From Thelephora terrestris (Eukaryota > Basidiomycota > Agaricomycetes > Thelephorales > Thelephoraceae): 64,000 nucleotides of DNA. Each line of letters opens with the position of its first letter. The first letter of the stretch is position 1. Position numbers and translations under genes: made by a program. Location of the stretch: NCBI GenBank assembly GCA_015956445.1, contig WIUZ02000004.1, positions 1,736,001 through 1,800,000 on the forward strand, read 5' to 3'. Positions 48,805-60,518 of this stretch are shown piece after piece. The notes below the pieces were generated by a model. The model worked only from the letters and a program-made list of their open reading frames with translations. It was not told the DNA's origin and searched no databases.

Positions 48805-50103
48805 CTATCGGGGAGGATTCAGATACCGTAATTTCATCCACTCCTTGTCGTTGGTCCTGAAGTTAACACCCTTCCTCGCCCACCATTCCCTTACCGCCTC
48901 GCCGCCCATCAAGGAATCCTCAAGGGCCTCCTCGATATCGCACGTCCTATATTGGATTGGCAAGCCGGTTTTGTCCCACCACTCTAGTACCTCGCGCCGA
49001 TTAAATTTTGTCGCGCCAGTTACTGCTTCCTGATCAAAGATCATCTGGAGGTCGCTGTCTAACCACCACTGTAGTACGTCCACCTTTCCGTGACAACTGG
49101 CGTGGTAAAGCGCCTGCCGGTCGTAATTATACTCGAGTTGTGAGCGGGCCCACCATTCGAGAACCTGAACATGCCCCGCCGTAGAAGCGGCATCCATAAC
49201 CTTGCCCACCTTGAGCGCCTTGTTATGTCCGAGTCGACCGGAGCGAGATTGGGTGAGCCACCAATCCAAGACTGATATCCGATTCTTTGCAGAAGCCAAT
49301 TCCAGTGCGGCCTCGGTATACTCAAATGGAAGCCCAGAAACCAGCCACCACTCGAGGGACCCGACACGGCCGTTCCTTGATGCCCCATCGATGGCCTCTG
49401 AGATCGATCTTGTCGAGGGTGGGCGAAGGATGTCTGGGTGGCAATCCAGCTTTCGCTTCCACCAGGACAATACGGATATTCGTCCGTACTTTGCCGCGGT
49501 GATCGGAAGGAGGTCACATTCAAAAAGAGATAGATATGTTGATTGATGGTTATTGAAGAGGTATTCAAGAACGTGGGTGAAGGCGAAACGGATGATAGGT
49601 ACCGCTATTCGTTTCGTCGGGGGGTTGGTTGAAGGGCACGATAAGATTGCATGGACACGCCTGATGTCTCCTGAGAGGGTTGCATAGTCTGCGCTGCTCG
49701 CGCCTTGCCACTGGAGCGGTTTGGGTATTAACGTGGGAAGGCCCAGGGAAGTTGATAGTTCCCAATCTTTGAGATGGTCGAGGATTTCGGCGATGATTTC
49801 CACCGGAAGATCTGGGGTTGCTTGGTGGCGAAGGTGGGGATGGAGGTTTTCTGGAGGAGGAGAGGGAGGTGCATAGAGGATGAGCGGTGACGTTGAGCCG
49901 TTCTGATGAGGTGTTGATGGAAAGTGGTAGGTTTGAAGATCGTACTGAGTAAGACGGTGGGCTAGCGCTTCCCCTGAGCCGCTGGTAGATAGGCTTCTTG
50001 CTTGAAGGAAGAGGATGAGTTGTTCGCGGGAGAACTTGCGATATGCATCAAAGACGAGATCGGAAATCGAGCAGGGTGCCTTGGCAAAGACGAAGGTCAG
50101 CAA
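48805..50103 (-). CDS. SAP / F-box-like / ankyrin-like repeat protein with WW-ending repeats
   Basis: A single open frame of 432 residues. The N-terminus is a SAP-like helix pair (FSREQLILFLQARSLSTSGS, GEALAHRLTQYDL), known to bind DNA in other proteins. A Pro-rich linker leads to an F-box-like segment (LPVEIIAEILDHLKDWELST). The C-terminal 250 residues carry seven imperfect repeats of about 30 residues, each with a V/S-L-x-W-W core: SVLSWWKR, GSLEWWLV, SVLDWWLT, QVLEWWAR, DVLQWWLD, EVLEWWDK and AVREWWAR. These look like degenerate ankyrin repeats. The combination suggests a substrate adaptor of a ubiquitin ligase, but this is inference. Confidence 0.75.
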   Translation of the reverse strand: MLTFVFAKAPCSISDLVFDAYRKFSREQLILFLQARSLSTSGSGEALAHRLTQYDLQTYHFPSTPHQNGSTSPLILYAPPSPPPENLHPHLRHQATPDLPVEIIAEILDHLKDWELSTSLGLPTLIPKPLQWQGASSADYATLSGDIRRVHAILSCPSTNPPTKRIAVPIIRFAFTHVLEYLFNNHQSTYLSLFECDLLPITAAKYGRISVLSWWKRKLDCHPDILRPPSTRSISEAIDGASRNGRVGSLEWWLVSGLPFEYTEAALELASAKNRISVLDWWLTQSRSGRLGHNKALKVGKVMDAASTAGHVQVLEWWARSQLEYNYDRQALYHASCHGKVDVLQWWLDSDLQMIFDQEAVTGATKFNRREVLEWWDKTGLPIQYRTCDIEEALEDSLMGGEAVREWWARKGVNFRTNDKEWMKLRYLNPPR

Positions 50104-50339
50104 AGCAAGGCTCCACTCAAAAGGCTTCTACCTACCGACACGTCCATAAGACGAAGGCCTGGAAGTCGTGGATGGTGGTGGTCTGGGGCAGAAGGGAGAG
50201 TGAGAGAACTTTACATAAAGAGATGCAGTCTGGAGGAGCCACCTTCCGATTTGATTCCAAACCTCGGCTCATCCCTGTCCCAAACGTACGCTGATTCCCG
50301 AGGAGGCATTCAACTGGTCTCGTGTGCAGATACGTGGGA

Positions 50340-51516
50340 ATGCTTTACACCAGACTCACCACAGCTATCAGCAATTCGTTTCCCAAGTCACCCTCAGTTG
50401 CCAACATCGCCGCGCTTGCCTCCCTTTCCTACTTCACTCAAGCACAAGGCCCCTTGTCCAGCACCAGACCAATGGCGCGCCCCCTGCCCAAGGACCCTCT
50501 CGTCTGGATTGACTGCGAGATGACTGGTCTAGACCTGTCTAAAGACAGAATCCTAGAAATAGCCGTCGGTTGCCATTGCTCCACGTTGACGAGACCTATA
50601 GTGAAGTAAAGCATAGGTCATCATTACCGACGGGAACCTGAACCCTGTCGATGATGGGATAGAGTACATCATCAAGACCGACAAAGATGCGCTTGACAGG
50701 TAAACGTTTCAAAGTGCCATTCATTACGGCGGCTATGCGTAATGTCACTGATGGCCTTGACGTCAGTATGGGGGACTGGTGCAGGAGACAACATGGAGAG
50801 GTAAGCAAATATCGGAAGTAAACAATGCTCGTAAACTACTGACGGGCTGCGGCAGTCGGGTCTCACGGAGGCATGTTTAAAATCACCCCATGTCCATGAT
50901 ACCGTGCGGCAGGCAATTCTAGACTATATCAAGAAGTGGGTTCCTCGACAAAGGGCTGCAGTTCTCGCCGGGAGCTCGGTACACGCTGATCGTGTGTTCT
51001 TGGCTCAAGAGATGCCAGAGGTTCTAGATTGGTTGCACTACCGGTGCGTTCTCCATTTACAAATTATTTGGTTTGCAGTTGGCCAACTTGAAGCATCTCC
51101 TCACCCCAGAATTGTGGGTAAGTCCTGAAGCACCCGAACATTCGTACTTCGTTCGCTTATCCTCACAACCGAAGACGTCTCTTCAATCAAGGTTCTTCGC
51201 GGGTAAATTCCATTTGTTGAAGTGCTCAACCCCCCGATGTCAGGAACTCTGCAGAAGGTGGTACCCCTCCCAAGTTCTGCAAAAAAAGAATGATGATCAC
51301 AGGCACGCCCATTCTAATTAACTGCTATCTTACTGTTATCGTTTACCCGAAAATTGTTGTTAGGGCGCTAGCCGACATCAGTGCATCGATCGAGGGTAAC
51401 GAAACCACGTATTCTTTCCGTCGTAGACTTACCTTTTGTCTATGTATGGACTCCCCACAGAACTCAAGTGGTATCGCGAGCGAATCTTCGTTTCTCCCGA
51501 CTCGGGCAATCGTTAA
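50340..51516 (+). CDS. REX2: Oligoribonuclease (Rex2)
   Basis: DEDDh 3'-5' exoribonuclease that degrades short RNA and acts in mitochondria and cytosol. Exonuclease motifs: Exo I WIDCEMTGLD, Exo II near SMGDWCRRQHGESGLTEACL, Exo III HADRVFLAQEMPEVLDWLHY and the catalytic His/Asp in NDDHRALADISASIEELKWY. The end reads RERIFVSPDSGNR with TAA at 51514-51516. The conserved core begins at an internal Met in MARPLPKDPLVWID (about 50472); the upstream ATG at 50340 adds an Arg/Ser-rich extension that could be a mitochondrial presequence. One intron (51303-51363) has a GC donor. Confidence 0.93.
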
Positions 51517-51722
51517 TCTCTGACGGACGACACTTTCGGCGTGGATGTGGATGAAGGATCATTATAAGAATAGTTATATTTGTCCGTTACAACAATTGGT
51601 CAACCCCGGTCTACGTACTACAGCCTGATGTGATGTATACACAAGAGCGTTGATGGTCATTAAGTGAAACTTGTGTCAGGAAAAGCAATCCGATTTAAAA
51701 CACTGCAATGCTGGCAACGAGC
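51517..51722. other. Convergent spacer
   Basis: Short space between two converging genes; no further feature. Confidence 0.5.
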
Positions 51723-53830
51723 TCAAAAGTCCCACAACGTGCCCTTCGGCAGAGGGAGAAATCAGGCTCGGAAAAACACCTGAGCAAGAATGTAAACTCA
51801 CGAAAGCGGGGATGCCCAGCCTCTTACAACCTTCCATCAACTCCTTGTTCCCGTCCCAGTTTGAGGTAATGAACACGACTTCGGCATTCCACTCTTTGTA
51901 AATCGCCTCCACAAGTCCAACGATTTCGGGCCGCCCTCCCCGCTCCTTTGAATCCCAAAGGCAGAAACGTTCCGGAGGGATATTCTTGTGGATAAGGGAG
52001 GATATAGTCGGTCCGAAAGTTTTCAATTGGTCAGAACCGATCCAGATCAAGAACCAGCCATCGTTCTGGATGCAAGTCGAGAGAGCGGCGCCGAGACCGG
52101 TGCCAGTGCAGACACGAATACCCCGCTTGTAGATGGTTGACGTGTTCGAAATTCCGGCGAACTTGCAACAAGCAGTCTCATCAGCTAGGTCATGATATCG
52201 TTTGATCAATCACCAACCTTTAGTTGGCGTGTCCAAAGATGCGTCGGCGGATTGTTTACAAGGTCCCTGGTGAAATCGCCTTGCACCCCGCAGACCAAGT
52301 AGTGATATTGTGCGTGCTTGCCTTCCGAAACTGTTCCGAACGCGTGGTATTCCAAAACCGACGATCGTGAGATACGGGCAAGCAAACCTTGTTGCAGCCC
52401 TCGCTCAAAACGGATGATCGCCACTTTTGGTGACGGGATTTCGACTTCGACCGGCACTTCTCTGACTGTGAACCATGGAATCAGAACGCTGCAAGCAGTG
52501 TGACGTGAGCAGTGGAATTGATAAACTAAGCCGGTCGGACCTACAAGACAGTTATTCCGAAGCTGAACCAGAAGTCTTGTTGCCTCAGCACCCTGATGCC
52601 ATTGGGATCCCATTGGCGGCTATCCAGATCATAATTATCCCCCAACACAACGAATACCCAAGCTGAAAGGTCGGGTTAAAGACATTGAGTCGCAGAGCTG
52701 GTGAATCAAACGTACTGCAAGCTAGGCCGATCCTAAAGTCCAAATAAAAAGGTAAGCGCATCGCAGATCCATCTACATAAATGACCCACCACCCAAAAAA
52801 TCTATGGTGCCTCTCGAAAACGCTGATTCGGACAGGGAGATCAGAAGTCCGTGTGATGTCATCATTTCGAAAGGTTGACCCACTTATGGTGTGTGTTCCT
52901 GACCCAGGGTATAGCGCTCAAGGCTGATACGGCGACCGCAATATTTGTAAGTAAACCCATAACAAGCACCGCGTCGTAGTTTTTACTGTGATCGAGAAAG
53001 ATCCAGGTCACTTTGAAGACCAGCCAACCGAAGCCGGAGATCGCACATCCAGAGTGGATTCCTCCAAGGTGTTGTAGAACGGATGTGCAACCGAGCCTAA
53101 ACCGCAGCGGGGGCCACTATTTCCCAAGGAGTGTCGTAAGCGCGGTGTGTGGGGTGGGTGTTCCAAGAAGTAGGTGAGAGTTTAGATGGTTTCTTGCATA
53201 CCTTGGCAAAACAAGTGTTTACGATGAGATATAGTAGGCGGCCAAAGAGCTCATTCCGCATGAGGATCGCTGTGAGGAGATTTCCCAGAACCAAGGCTCC
53301 GGTGTACTTCCGGGGGTAATGCCAGACTGGGAGCGAAGGTCAGCCAGGTATTTGCGATTGAGTCCGTACGCACCACCAAGGATGGCTAATATCAGCCCGA
53401 TACTATTCATGATAATGACGAACGTGAAGAACTTGCTGTAGAAATGGTCAAGGTGATGTCCCCATCGATGATGAACGATAGCATTTCACCGGTAGGTATT
53501 GAACCATAATTGAAACCTCCCCCAGCTCGAAAATCGCTTTGACTTTGGGGGCGGTACTGGTTGTTCGCCCTTCCGTATCAAGAACGAGTTGTATGGGAGG
53601 CTCGCGACGTGTCTCTCCTTTAACGACGAGGAAGCGGTGTCGCACCTCGGGGGATCGTTTGAGTAGGGGGAGAATATGGGTAGACTTGGAAGGTGCTGAG
53701 CACAAACGAGTTCACCAGAGCTTACAGCGACCTCTGGATCTGTGATGCGAGTAGGGAACACCATCGCAGGTTCGAGAGAGAGTGGGATCAGGGGAGAGAG
53801 AGTAGCAGACAGAGTGTGGAGGTCGACCAA
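51723..53830 (-). CDS. TmpA-like transmembrane oxidoreductase
   Basis: Membrane protein of the TmpA/ferric-reductase-like group that resembles Aspergillus TmpA, a conidiation factor. Read on the minus strand: LKERHVASLPYNSFL, RFQLWFNTYRKFFTFVIIMN, IGLILAILG, LVLGNLLTAILMRNELFGRL, TSVLQHLGGIHSGCAISGFG, NIAVAVSALSAIPWVRNTHH, then TVREVPVEVEIPSPKVAIIR, SVLEYHAFGTVSEGKHAQYH, PPTHLWTRQLKFAGISN and GIRVCTGTGLGAALSTC, and ending in IPAFGTLWDF. The end needs a last intron whose acceptor lies just before GTLWDF; the stop is TGA at 51723-51725. The start is uncertain: 53830 is the first in-frame ATG I found upstream of a plausible first exon. I see no clear FAD or NAD site to name. Confidence 0.72.
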
Positions 53831-55014
53831 GGAGGAGTTCAGAAGTTAAAACTCGGGATGCGCGGTGGGCCGGTGGGCTACATCATGTGGCCACGGATGA
53901 ACCATCATCTTTTGCACCCCGGCCGCACGAGGACAACGGTGGAAAACCCTCGGCATGCATAGGTCATCAAGACTTTCTTGCAATTTTATTTTACTTGCGT
54001 GGCAAGGCGGAAGGATTACCCGAAGGGACGTTCAAAATGTCGACTTGCTGTGATTATACAGCTGTATGAATTCGATCACAGCCTGCGAAAAGAACACGAC
54101 TCGGCGCGTGGGAATTGAATAGCACGTACGGCAAATGCAAATGGGAACGATCTGCGCTGTTAGCTCACTAAGAGCGGTCAATGCTGCAAGCTTCGTGGCC
54201 CTTGCCAATGGACCGCCGTGAAAGTTTTGGTAGAGATTTCTTGTTTCCGCTCCGTTTGGTCGGTCGTTATGCAAAAGGGGTAGGTGTTGGTGGCCCGCCA
54301 GAGCCAGCATGAGATAGAGGACCATGTGTCAAGACACGTGTTTCGGATTCTCCATTGGCCTGAGAACTGCAAGAACAATTTCTCACTCCATCGAAAATTG
54401 ATGAGTGATCCTACAGGTGTTGAGCACGCACGCCGCGTTTGTAAGTATGCTCAAAGTTTCCGCAATCTGCACTGCACGGCTGAACGGGAGATGCGTCCGG
54501 AGGACTGCGGCAAAGTCGTTGTGGGAACCTGAAGTGCGTTTACAGAGAGATGACTATGAGCTATGTCAACCCACACAGCAATTTTCAGCGTCACCGCGCG
54601 GGAATACCGCTGATAAGGGTTTGAAGGGGAAGCGCAGCCAACTCCGAGACTAGCGGAAGTTGCGGTCACCAGAATAGTGAACGAAGGGTGATGATTACCG
54701 GAGTGACCTGCAGTTGCTTACCCATCTCTATGGCGGGGAAGATGGCCGATCAAGATAAACTGGTCCTCCATCGGCACATCCAGAGGGTGAGACTTAGGGT
54801 ATCAAGATCAATTGAACGGCTATGATTGCGTACCTTAGTTCCACGTTGGTGGTAATCCAGCAAGAGCCTCGGATAGACGGGAGTATTTTTCGGTGCGAGG
54901 CTCGTAAGCACATGCTTGTATTGAGCTGGGCCCTGCTGGACCCCGGGAACTAGGGCTTCGCTGTTGGCAAAATTGATGTCCTGAGCAATTGACCGTGAGG
55001 CACCGAAAAATGGA
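53831..55014. other. 1.2 kb gap with coding-like minus-strand fragment
   Basis: At about 54838-55007 the minus strand gives ASRSIAQDINFANSEALVPG and YKHVLTSLAPKNTPVYPRLL, then DYHQRGTK, with a TGA upstream of it and a good donor (GTACGC) after. Nearby a second frame reads FILIGHLPRHRDG. No start, family or complete gene was found. It may be an unrecognised gene or a decaying remnant next to the TmpA-like gene. Confidence 0.3.
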
Positions 55015-58000
55015 ATGGATTTTCAAAAATTTAGAGTCCTTAACCGACGGGGTAAATCAGTTTTACGTGCGGGAGAATTGGTGCTCCTCTTAACACATTT
55101 TACCGGGGGTAAATGAGGGTTTGCAAGAAGTGAGCGAGCGTGGGAGTTACATTTCCGACCCTGACGCGTTGTGGTCACGAGATCGTCCACCGCTCCTGCA
55201 GGCCCGTAGCCTGAACCAACAGCCCGCTCCTCAACTTTACTCCCCCTACGCTATGAGCTACGGATATTCTTCCGCGTACCCCCGGGTACCGAATTCTACT
55301 CCACAGATTCCTGCTTCCCTCCGGCCACCGATTCACAACCCTTACGACAAGTTTACTCAACCTCAGTTCGACGAATGGATTGGGGGCATTACCAATGCGC
55401 TGAGGAGGGCCCTCGGTCAGGAAGAGGAGGAGGCTCTGATACCGCATTCGACGGAATCACGCGAGGAAGACACGCGCCCTATTTCGGATACCGATGAGGA
55501 TATTGTCGAGGATTCTTTCGCAGAGTGGAGAACTATGCGGGCCAAAGAGAAGGGCAAAATGCGTGCCACCGAAGACGAGCAAGACAGCGAGTATGGTGGA
55601 TCTCAGAAAAGTCACGAGGACTCCGGTGTGCAGGATCACACAGTTGGTAATACTCCAGACGACGCGATAGAGCTCCTTTCAGATGATGAAGGAGAGGAAC
55701 TCGATGGTCAAGGGGATTGCGACGACGAAGATCATGGCGGCCGGTTGGTTGGGAGTTTCAGTCCCGTAGAAAGTGACCAGGAGGTAGTGCACCCTTATGT
55801 CGGAGGTTCAAAGCATACCCCATCATCAAAACCCTACGGTGACTTTGCCCACACAACCGGACAACAAGGTTCGTAACCATTTGATACTCGTGTTGCACCC
55901 TCTTCATTAGTTTCCTAGCCATCGAAATAAGCGATGGTGAAACGGAAAACCAAGACGATGACTCCTTCGAAGCAGAGAACGAATTATTTGGATGGGGACC
56001 GGACGAGGAAGGAGAGTGCCAGCAACCCCCTGATGTTCATGACCCTTGGGAGCTTCCGAGGACTTATGCAGAGGACTTGCACACAGGTGGCCCTATCCGA
56101 AAGCCGAATCGTTCGAAGTTTTCCCCTTCTCACCTCATACCCCCCACCGAAGAGACGGACTATCTTGACGACATCGACCCACAACTCCGCCCCTCCTCCC
56201 CCATATCCCAGCCCGCTGTTCACAATCTGGCTGCCATTGTGCAAGGCCCTACAACCCCATCGATAATGCCTTTCACAGAAGGTCAAGTTTCCAACAACGA
56301 CAAAGAATCTTCATTATACGACGAGGATGTTCTAGAACTGGATACTCCTCCAACCGCAGCTCTTAGGGAAGAGACTGATTTTGTCTCTTTCACAGCCTTG
56401 AACCAGCCGAGTGATGTGGGGAGCGAGCGAGGTGAACCAGAAGTCCTTTACATCAGTGATAATGACGGTGGGGAGGTTAGTGGGGACGACAGGGAGGCAG
56501 AGGAGGATGACTTCGATGATGAAGGCCCTATCCCACTTGGCACCAGCGATCTCGAGATCCCGGCAGAGGGTGGACTAGAAGAGGGCGAAGAGGAATTCGA
56601 CGAGCTGGAGGATGATGACGAACCCGTCGCTGAGATCACCACAAACCTTCCTTACGGTTATTATGGCCTCGATGCATCAAGTGTGACTGGTAGCGCCGGA
56701 CTCGACGACGAGACCAGAACTGTTGGACCTCCCTCGGACGTTATAAAAGGTGACCAGACCGAGCCTCCAGACGCGGACATATCACGGAAATCCGCTTCCC
56801 TGGTTGACCCACGTACGCGTCTTAATTTGCAGTTTCAATGCTAATGGCCAATGTTTTCTCTCTCCCAGATGGTTTAGTGCCGCTTCCTGCAGCCGCTAAT
56901 TTCATCGACATCGATCACCGGCTGCAATTAGAAGTTGCAGTAGTCACTGACGCGGCGGTCGGTATTGAGGATCCGGACAGCCCAGACGGAGACGCAGTCA
57001 TAGATAATACCGTTCTCGCTGATGGACCGGTCTTGACAGCGAACGAGGTTGAAGAGGTCCTCAAAGACGCATTTGCGGGGACGGATCATTTGGTGCCAAC
57101 TCAAGATGCCCAAGAAGGCACCACCCCGGTAGGTATTTGTCTAATCTCTGGCTCGTTAGCACCCTCACTCGGCTGCATAGACACCGCATACCCCCCCATT
57201 TATCGAGGGGCAAGTCACCCGCGCGTTTCCGAAGCCAGACCCCAAGGACACGACCGCCGAGGCTTCCTCAGGAACGGGTCTGTATCTCAACGAATCAGGA
57301 GTCAAGGTAATGATTGTCCTCAATGAAAAGTCATGGTTTGAACTTCTCTTAGGATGATGAGAACCCGATCAATTCATCTCCTCCGACTGTCGAAGGCCTA
57401 CCATCCAACGGGCAAGAAGAGCAAACGGACTCTCTGCCATTTATTATGCCCTTGATCGCTAACCCCAATGTTAGAGACCCCATGAGCGCCCCGTGGTCCC
57501 CCGTTCAAAGTGGACCACCGACACCTATTGCCAGTCTGGCATATCCCCCCGCTGTTACCAAGTTCAAGCGAGATAATCAATTGGCCGTGGTTGCTCACAG
57601 CAGCAGTGGACTATTCACCCCTCTTGAGGGTTCCGGTCCCTCTTCTCCCTCCTGCAGTGACACCCCAACACCCGAAGAACCACCCTGCGAGGAGGTTCAA
57701 CCAGAAGGGGATAGCGAGGGGCAACATCAAGAAGAACAGGCTACTCCCGTGCTGGCCTCCGCGACGAGCGATTTGCCAGACAACCAAGACGTAAAACGTG
57801 AGGCGATTTCCACCAATCCACCTGAAGATGGCAACTGGGGAGAGATCCAGCGCTTTCCGAAACTCTCAGCTGAGGCGATGGACAACTCCACAACTCTCAC
57901 CACGACAAGGGTCTTTTTCCAACTGGTAGAGTCCAATGACAATGGAGAAGCTCTTCGCGTGCGACGTGAGGTGGACTCCGATGATGACGCTCGGTTTGGT

Positions 58001-60219
58001 GACGCGGTGATTGGAGCGGATTCTCTTGAGGGAGAACAGTGTCGGCGTGTTCGGGGATCGGAGGACCATAAACTCTCGGTCTACTCGACAGAAGACACCA
58101 CAAAAAACCTGCTGGAAGTTGCCGAGGCGGATGAAACCTTCAGGCTCATGGGAACTAACACTACCGTCGCTCCTGATACTGTTACGGACGGCAACGATGT
58201 GTCCTCTATATCCTCTTCTTCCCCTGACGAGGAAAAGACGCCTAGGTGAGGTCCCAATGACACGGCTACCTGGTTTACGAACCACCATTTAATACAACCG
58301 GTATGATCAGATCGAAAGTCTCCGAAATTCCTGCGCCGGTGGCTGAGGATTCGCTGGCGGCCGAGCCAATACATCCCAAGGCCCAACCGTTATTACCGCC
58401 GTTGAATCGAACACGAGAAGACTCCGACATCTTGGCGGAGGCTCCACAAGACTCGAGGAAGAGGAAGCGTTCAGTATCTATCCCTATCCAACCAGACCCC
58501 TCGAAACGAGAATGCTTAGCAAACAGCGAATTTTCTGGTGTGGCTACCACTTCACCTAGCGGGGGATACGAGGAAGCAGGCAACGAGCCCATCGACAAAG
58601 AATCTCGAAACAGGGAGGAGAAAGATGATAGCGATGACGAATCTTTCACCTCGAGCCTCGTTGCTCTCAGAAACCCTGATCTCTCCGACCAGGACGACTC
58701 TCGAGCGTCATCCATCGTTTCAGAACAGCCCCTTCTCCCTCAAGGTCGCACACCGGTTCCTGAAGACGCTCCTCTATTCCACGGGCATGGGAAATTCAAG
58801 GCGGCACTGCAAGCCCAAAAACATAGACAGACATCTGAGAACCGGTTTCAGGAACCAGAACAAGAGAAAGAAGGGGCAAATGAAAGGGGGCAGGAGAAGG
58901 AGCGTCCTGTTGCGGCGAAGGCGGGATTCAGGAAGCCTTCTGGGGACGGTCCGAGGGATATCAAGCAAGCAAAAAAGCCCCCCTCTCTCGTGGTTCCTGC
59001 GGCACCCACACATCCTTCGCTACCATCTACTTCAACGTCCCAGAGTCCCATGACCCCGGCCTCGGCGTTCCCCCCGTCCTCGCCGACGATAATCACGACA
59101 GAAGTCGCAACTCCCCCACACCAGGAACAGGCAGCTCAAGAGCCCGCGAAACCCGATCGAGGACTGACCAAGAAACCGAGCGTCAAGGCCGTGAAGCGTA
59201 CCACCTCGAGGAAGCGTACTTTCTTTGAGCCCAAATCCACTCGCTCCCAGTGCCGTTACCGTAAGATCAGCCTTCCACTTGAAGAGGACGGACCACGGGT
59301 GACCTTCTGTGTTCCGCAATGTTCTCTAAATGACAAGAAGTTGATGGAGCAGGAGGACATCACAGACGATGGACTGGCTACAATGCGCGACTTCGAGCGC
59401 TTATGGGATCACGTCGAGGAACAAAACCTCAGCTCCTACTTGATTGGCGTCATAAGACAGCTTGTAGGCCTGGACCTACTCAGGGAGAACGAGGTCTACT
59501 ACCTCCCTACGGACGAGGAGATCGAGGGGATGGAAAGGAGGAAAGAACGAAGGAGGAATAGGAAGTCTCTTGGAGGCGCTGCCAACGTGGAGAGCTCAAG
59601 TGTCGCTGGTCGTTCTGGTTCGGTCTCCGTCGTTGTCCCTGTATCTCAAACATCCTCCAGCCAAATGGAAAAGGGGAAGCCCGGCCCTCCACCTTCCTTC
59701 GCAGAGTCCGTTTCCACCACCTCTACACGTTCCAGGGTCGACAGAGGGGATCTCGCTCAATCAATTTCTGGAGAAGAGATGACCACTGGAGAACGGAGCG
59801 GACGGACAAAGAGGAGGCGCACTGGCAGGAAACGGGAAGGGAGTTCTCTTAGGAATACCCCTAGCATCCGCGGAGGCTCTCCTGCGCCGAGCACCGCCGG
59901 ATCTCCTGCACCTTCTCAACCGGTTACCGAACCCACACCTACGAGGCGGTCTCGGAGAGTGTTGAAGAAGGGGGTGTCTGCGGACGCAAAAGCGTACAAA
60001 CCTTCCCTTTCAAGTGGTGAATCCAGCGAAGGTGAACTGCAGAACGCAAAGACAAGGAGAAAGTCGGCGAGAGGGGGGACGAAGGGTCTCAAGAGACGGA
60101 GGACTGATGGTACTGGTGATGCCTCGGTACCTTCCGCCGCTGGTGGGGTCGGAGACCATGATGCGCCTCCATCACCACAAACCACGAGGTCTAAGAGGGC
60201 GAAGATCGATGAAAAGTAG
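55015..60219 (+). CDS. Very large acidic disordered nuclear-type protein
   Basis: About 1,550 residues over seven or more exons. The start is proposed at ATG 55015-55017 (MDFQKFRVLNRR), whose intron joins to EVSERGSYISDPDALW. Most of the protein is acidic and rich in Asp, Glu, Ser and Pro, with runs such as EEGEEEFDELEDDDEP, and has SUMO- or nuclear-type features such as IELLSDDEGEE and VLYISDNDGGE, which look like SUMO-interacting motifs. The C-terminal quarter has a conserved globular stretch (TRSQCRYRKISLPLEEDGPR, TFCVPQCSLNDKKLMEQEDI, YLIGVIRQLVGLDLLRENEV) and basic tails (KRTTSRKRTFF, SRRVLKKGVSADAKAYK). I do not recognise a named family. Role in chromatin is inference. Confidence 0.72.
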
Positions 60220-60518
60220 CCCTTCCGGGTGGCCAAAATCACGGTTAATGCTTATTTTGTACATTAATCTCTGGACTTAGTCCTCTTGTTGGATATAATA
60301 CAAGATTTATCCCATTCAAATGGTGGTATCGGAGGGGGAAACACTCCCACGTTGTGCACTCCATTTTTTTGAGGATATCTGAGTTTGTGTACTCATTATC
60401 CTTGGTGCTGTTTTGAAGTAGCGCGGGCTTGGGATGTCTTTAGATTGTTGCGGCGCTTCTTTTGTACCGCACCTCGATGGCATCTACTCTCGGACCGCGG
60501 CATGGCGCCGCTTCATTA
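60220..60518. other. Spacer before ATG5
   Basis: 3' flank of the large acidic protein gene and upstream region of ATG5. No further feature. Confidence 0.5.

Noticed and set aside
55121-55250. Start of the large acidic gene at an internal TTG codon
   Set aside because: TTG is a poor start; a spliced short first exon with ATG at 55015 keeps the frame.
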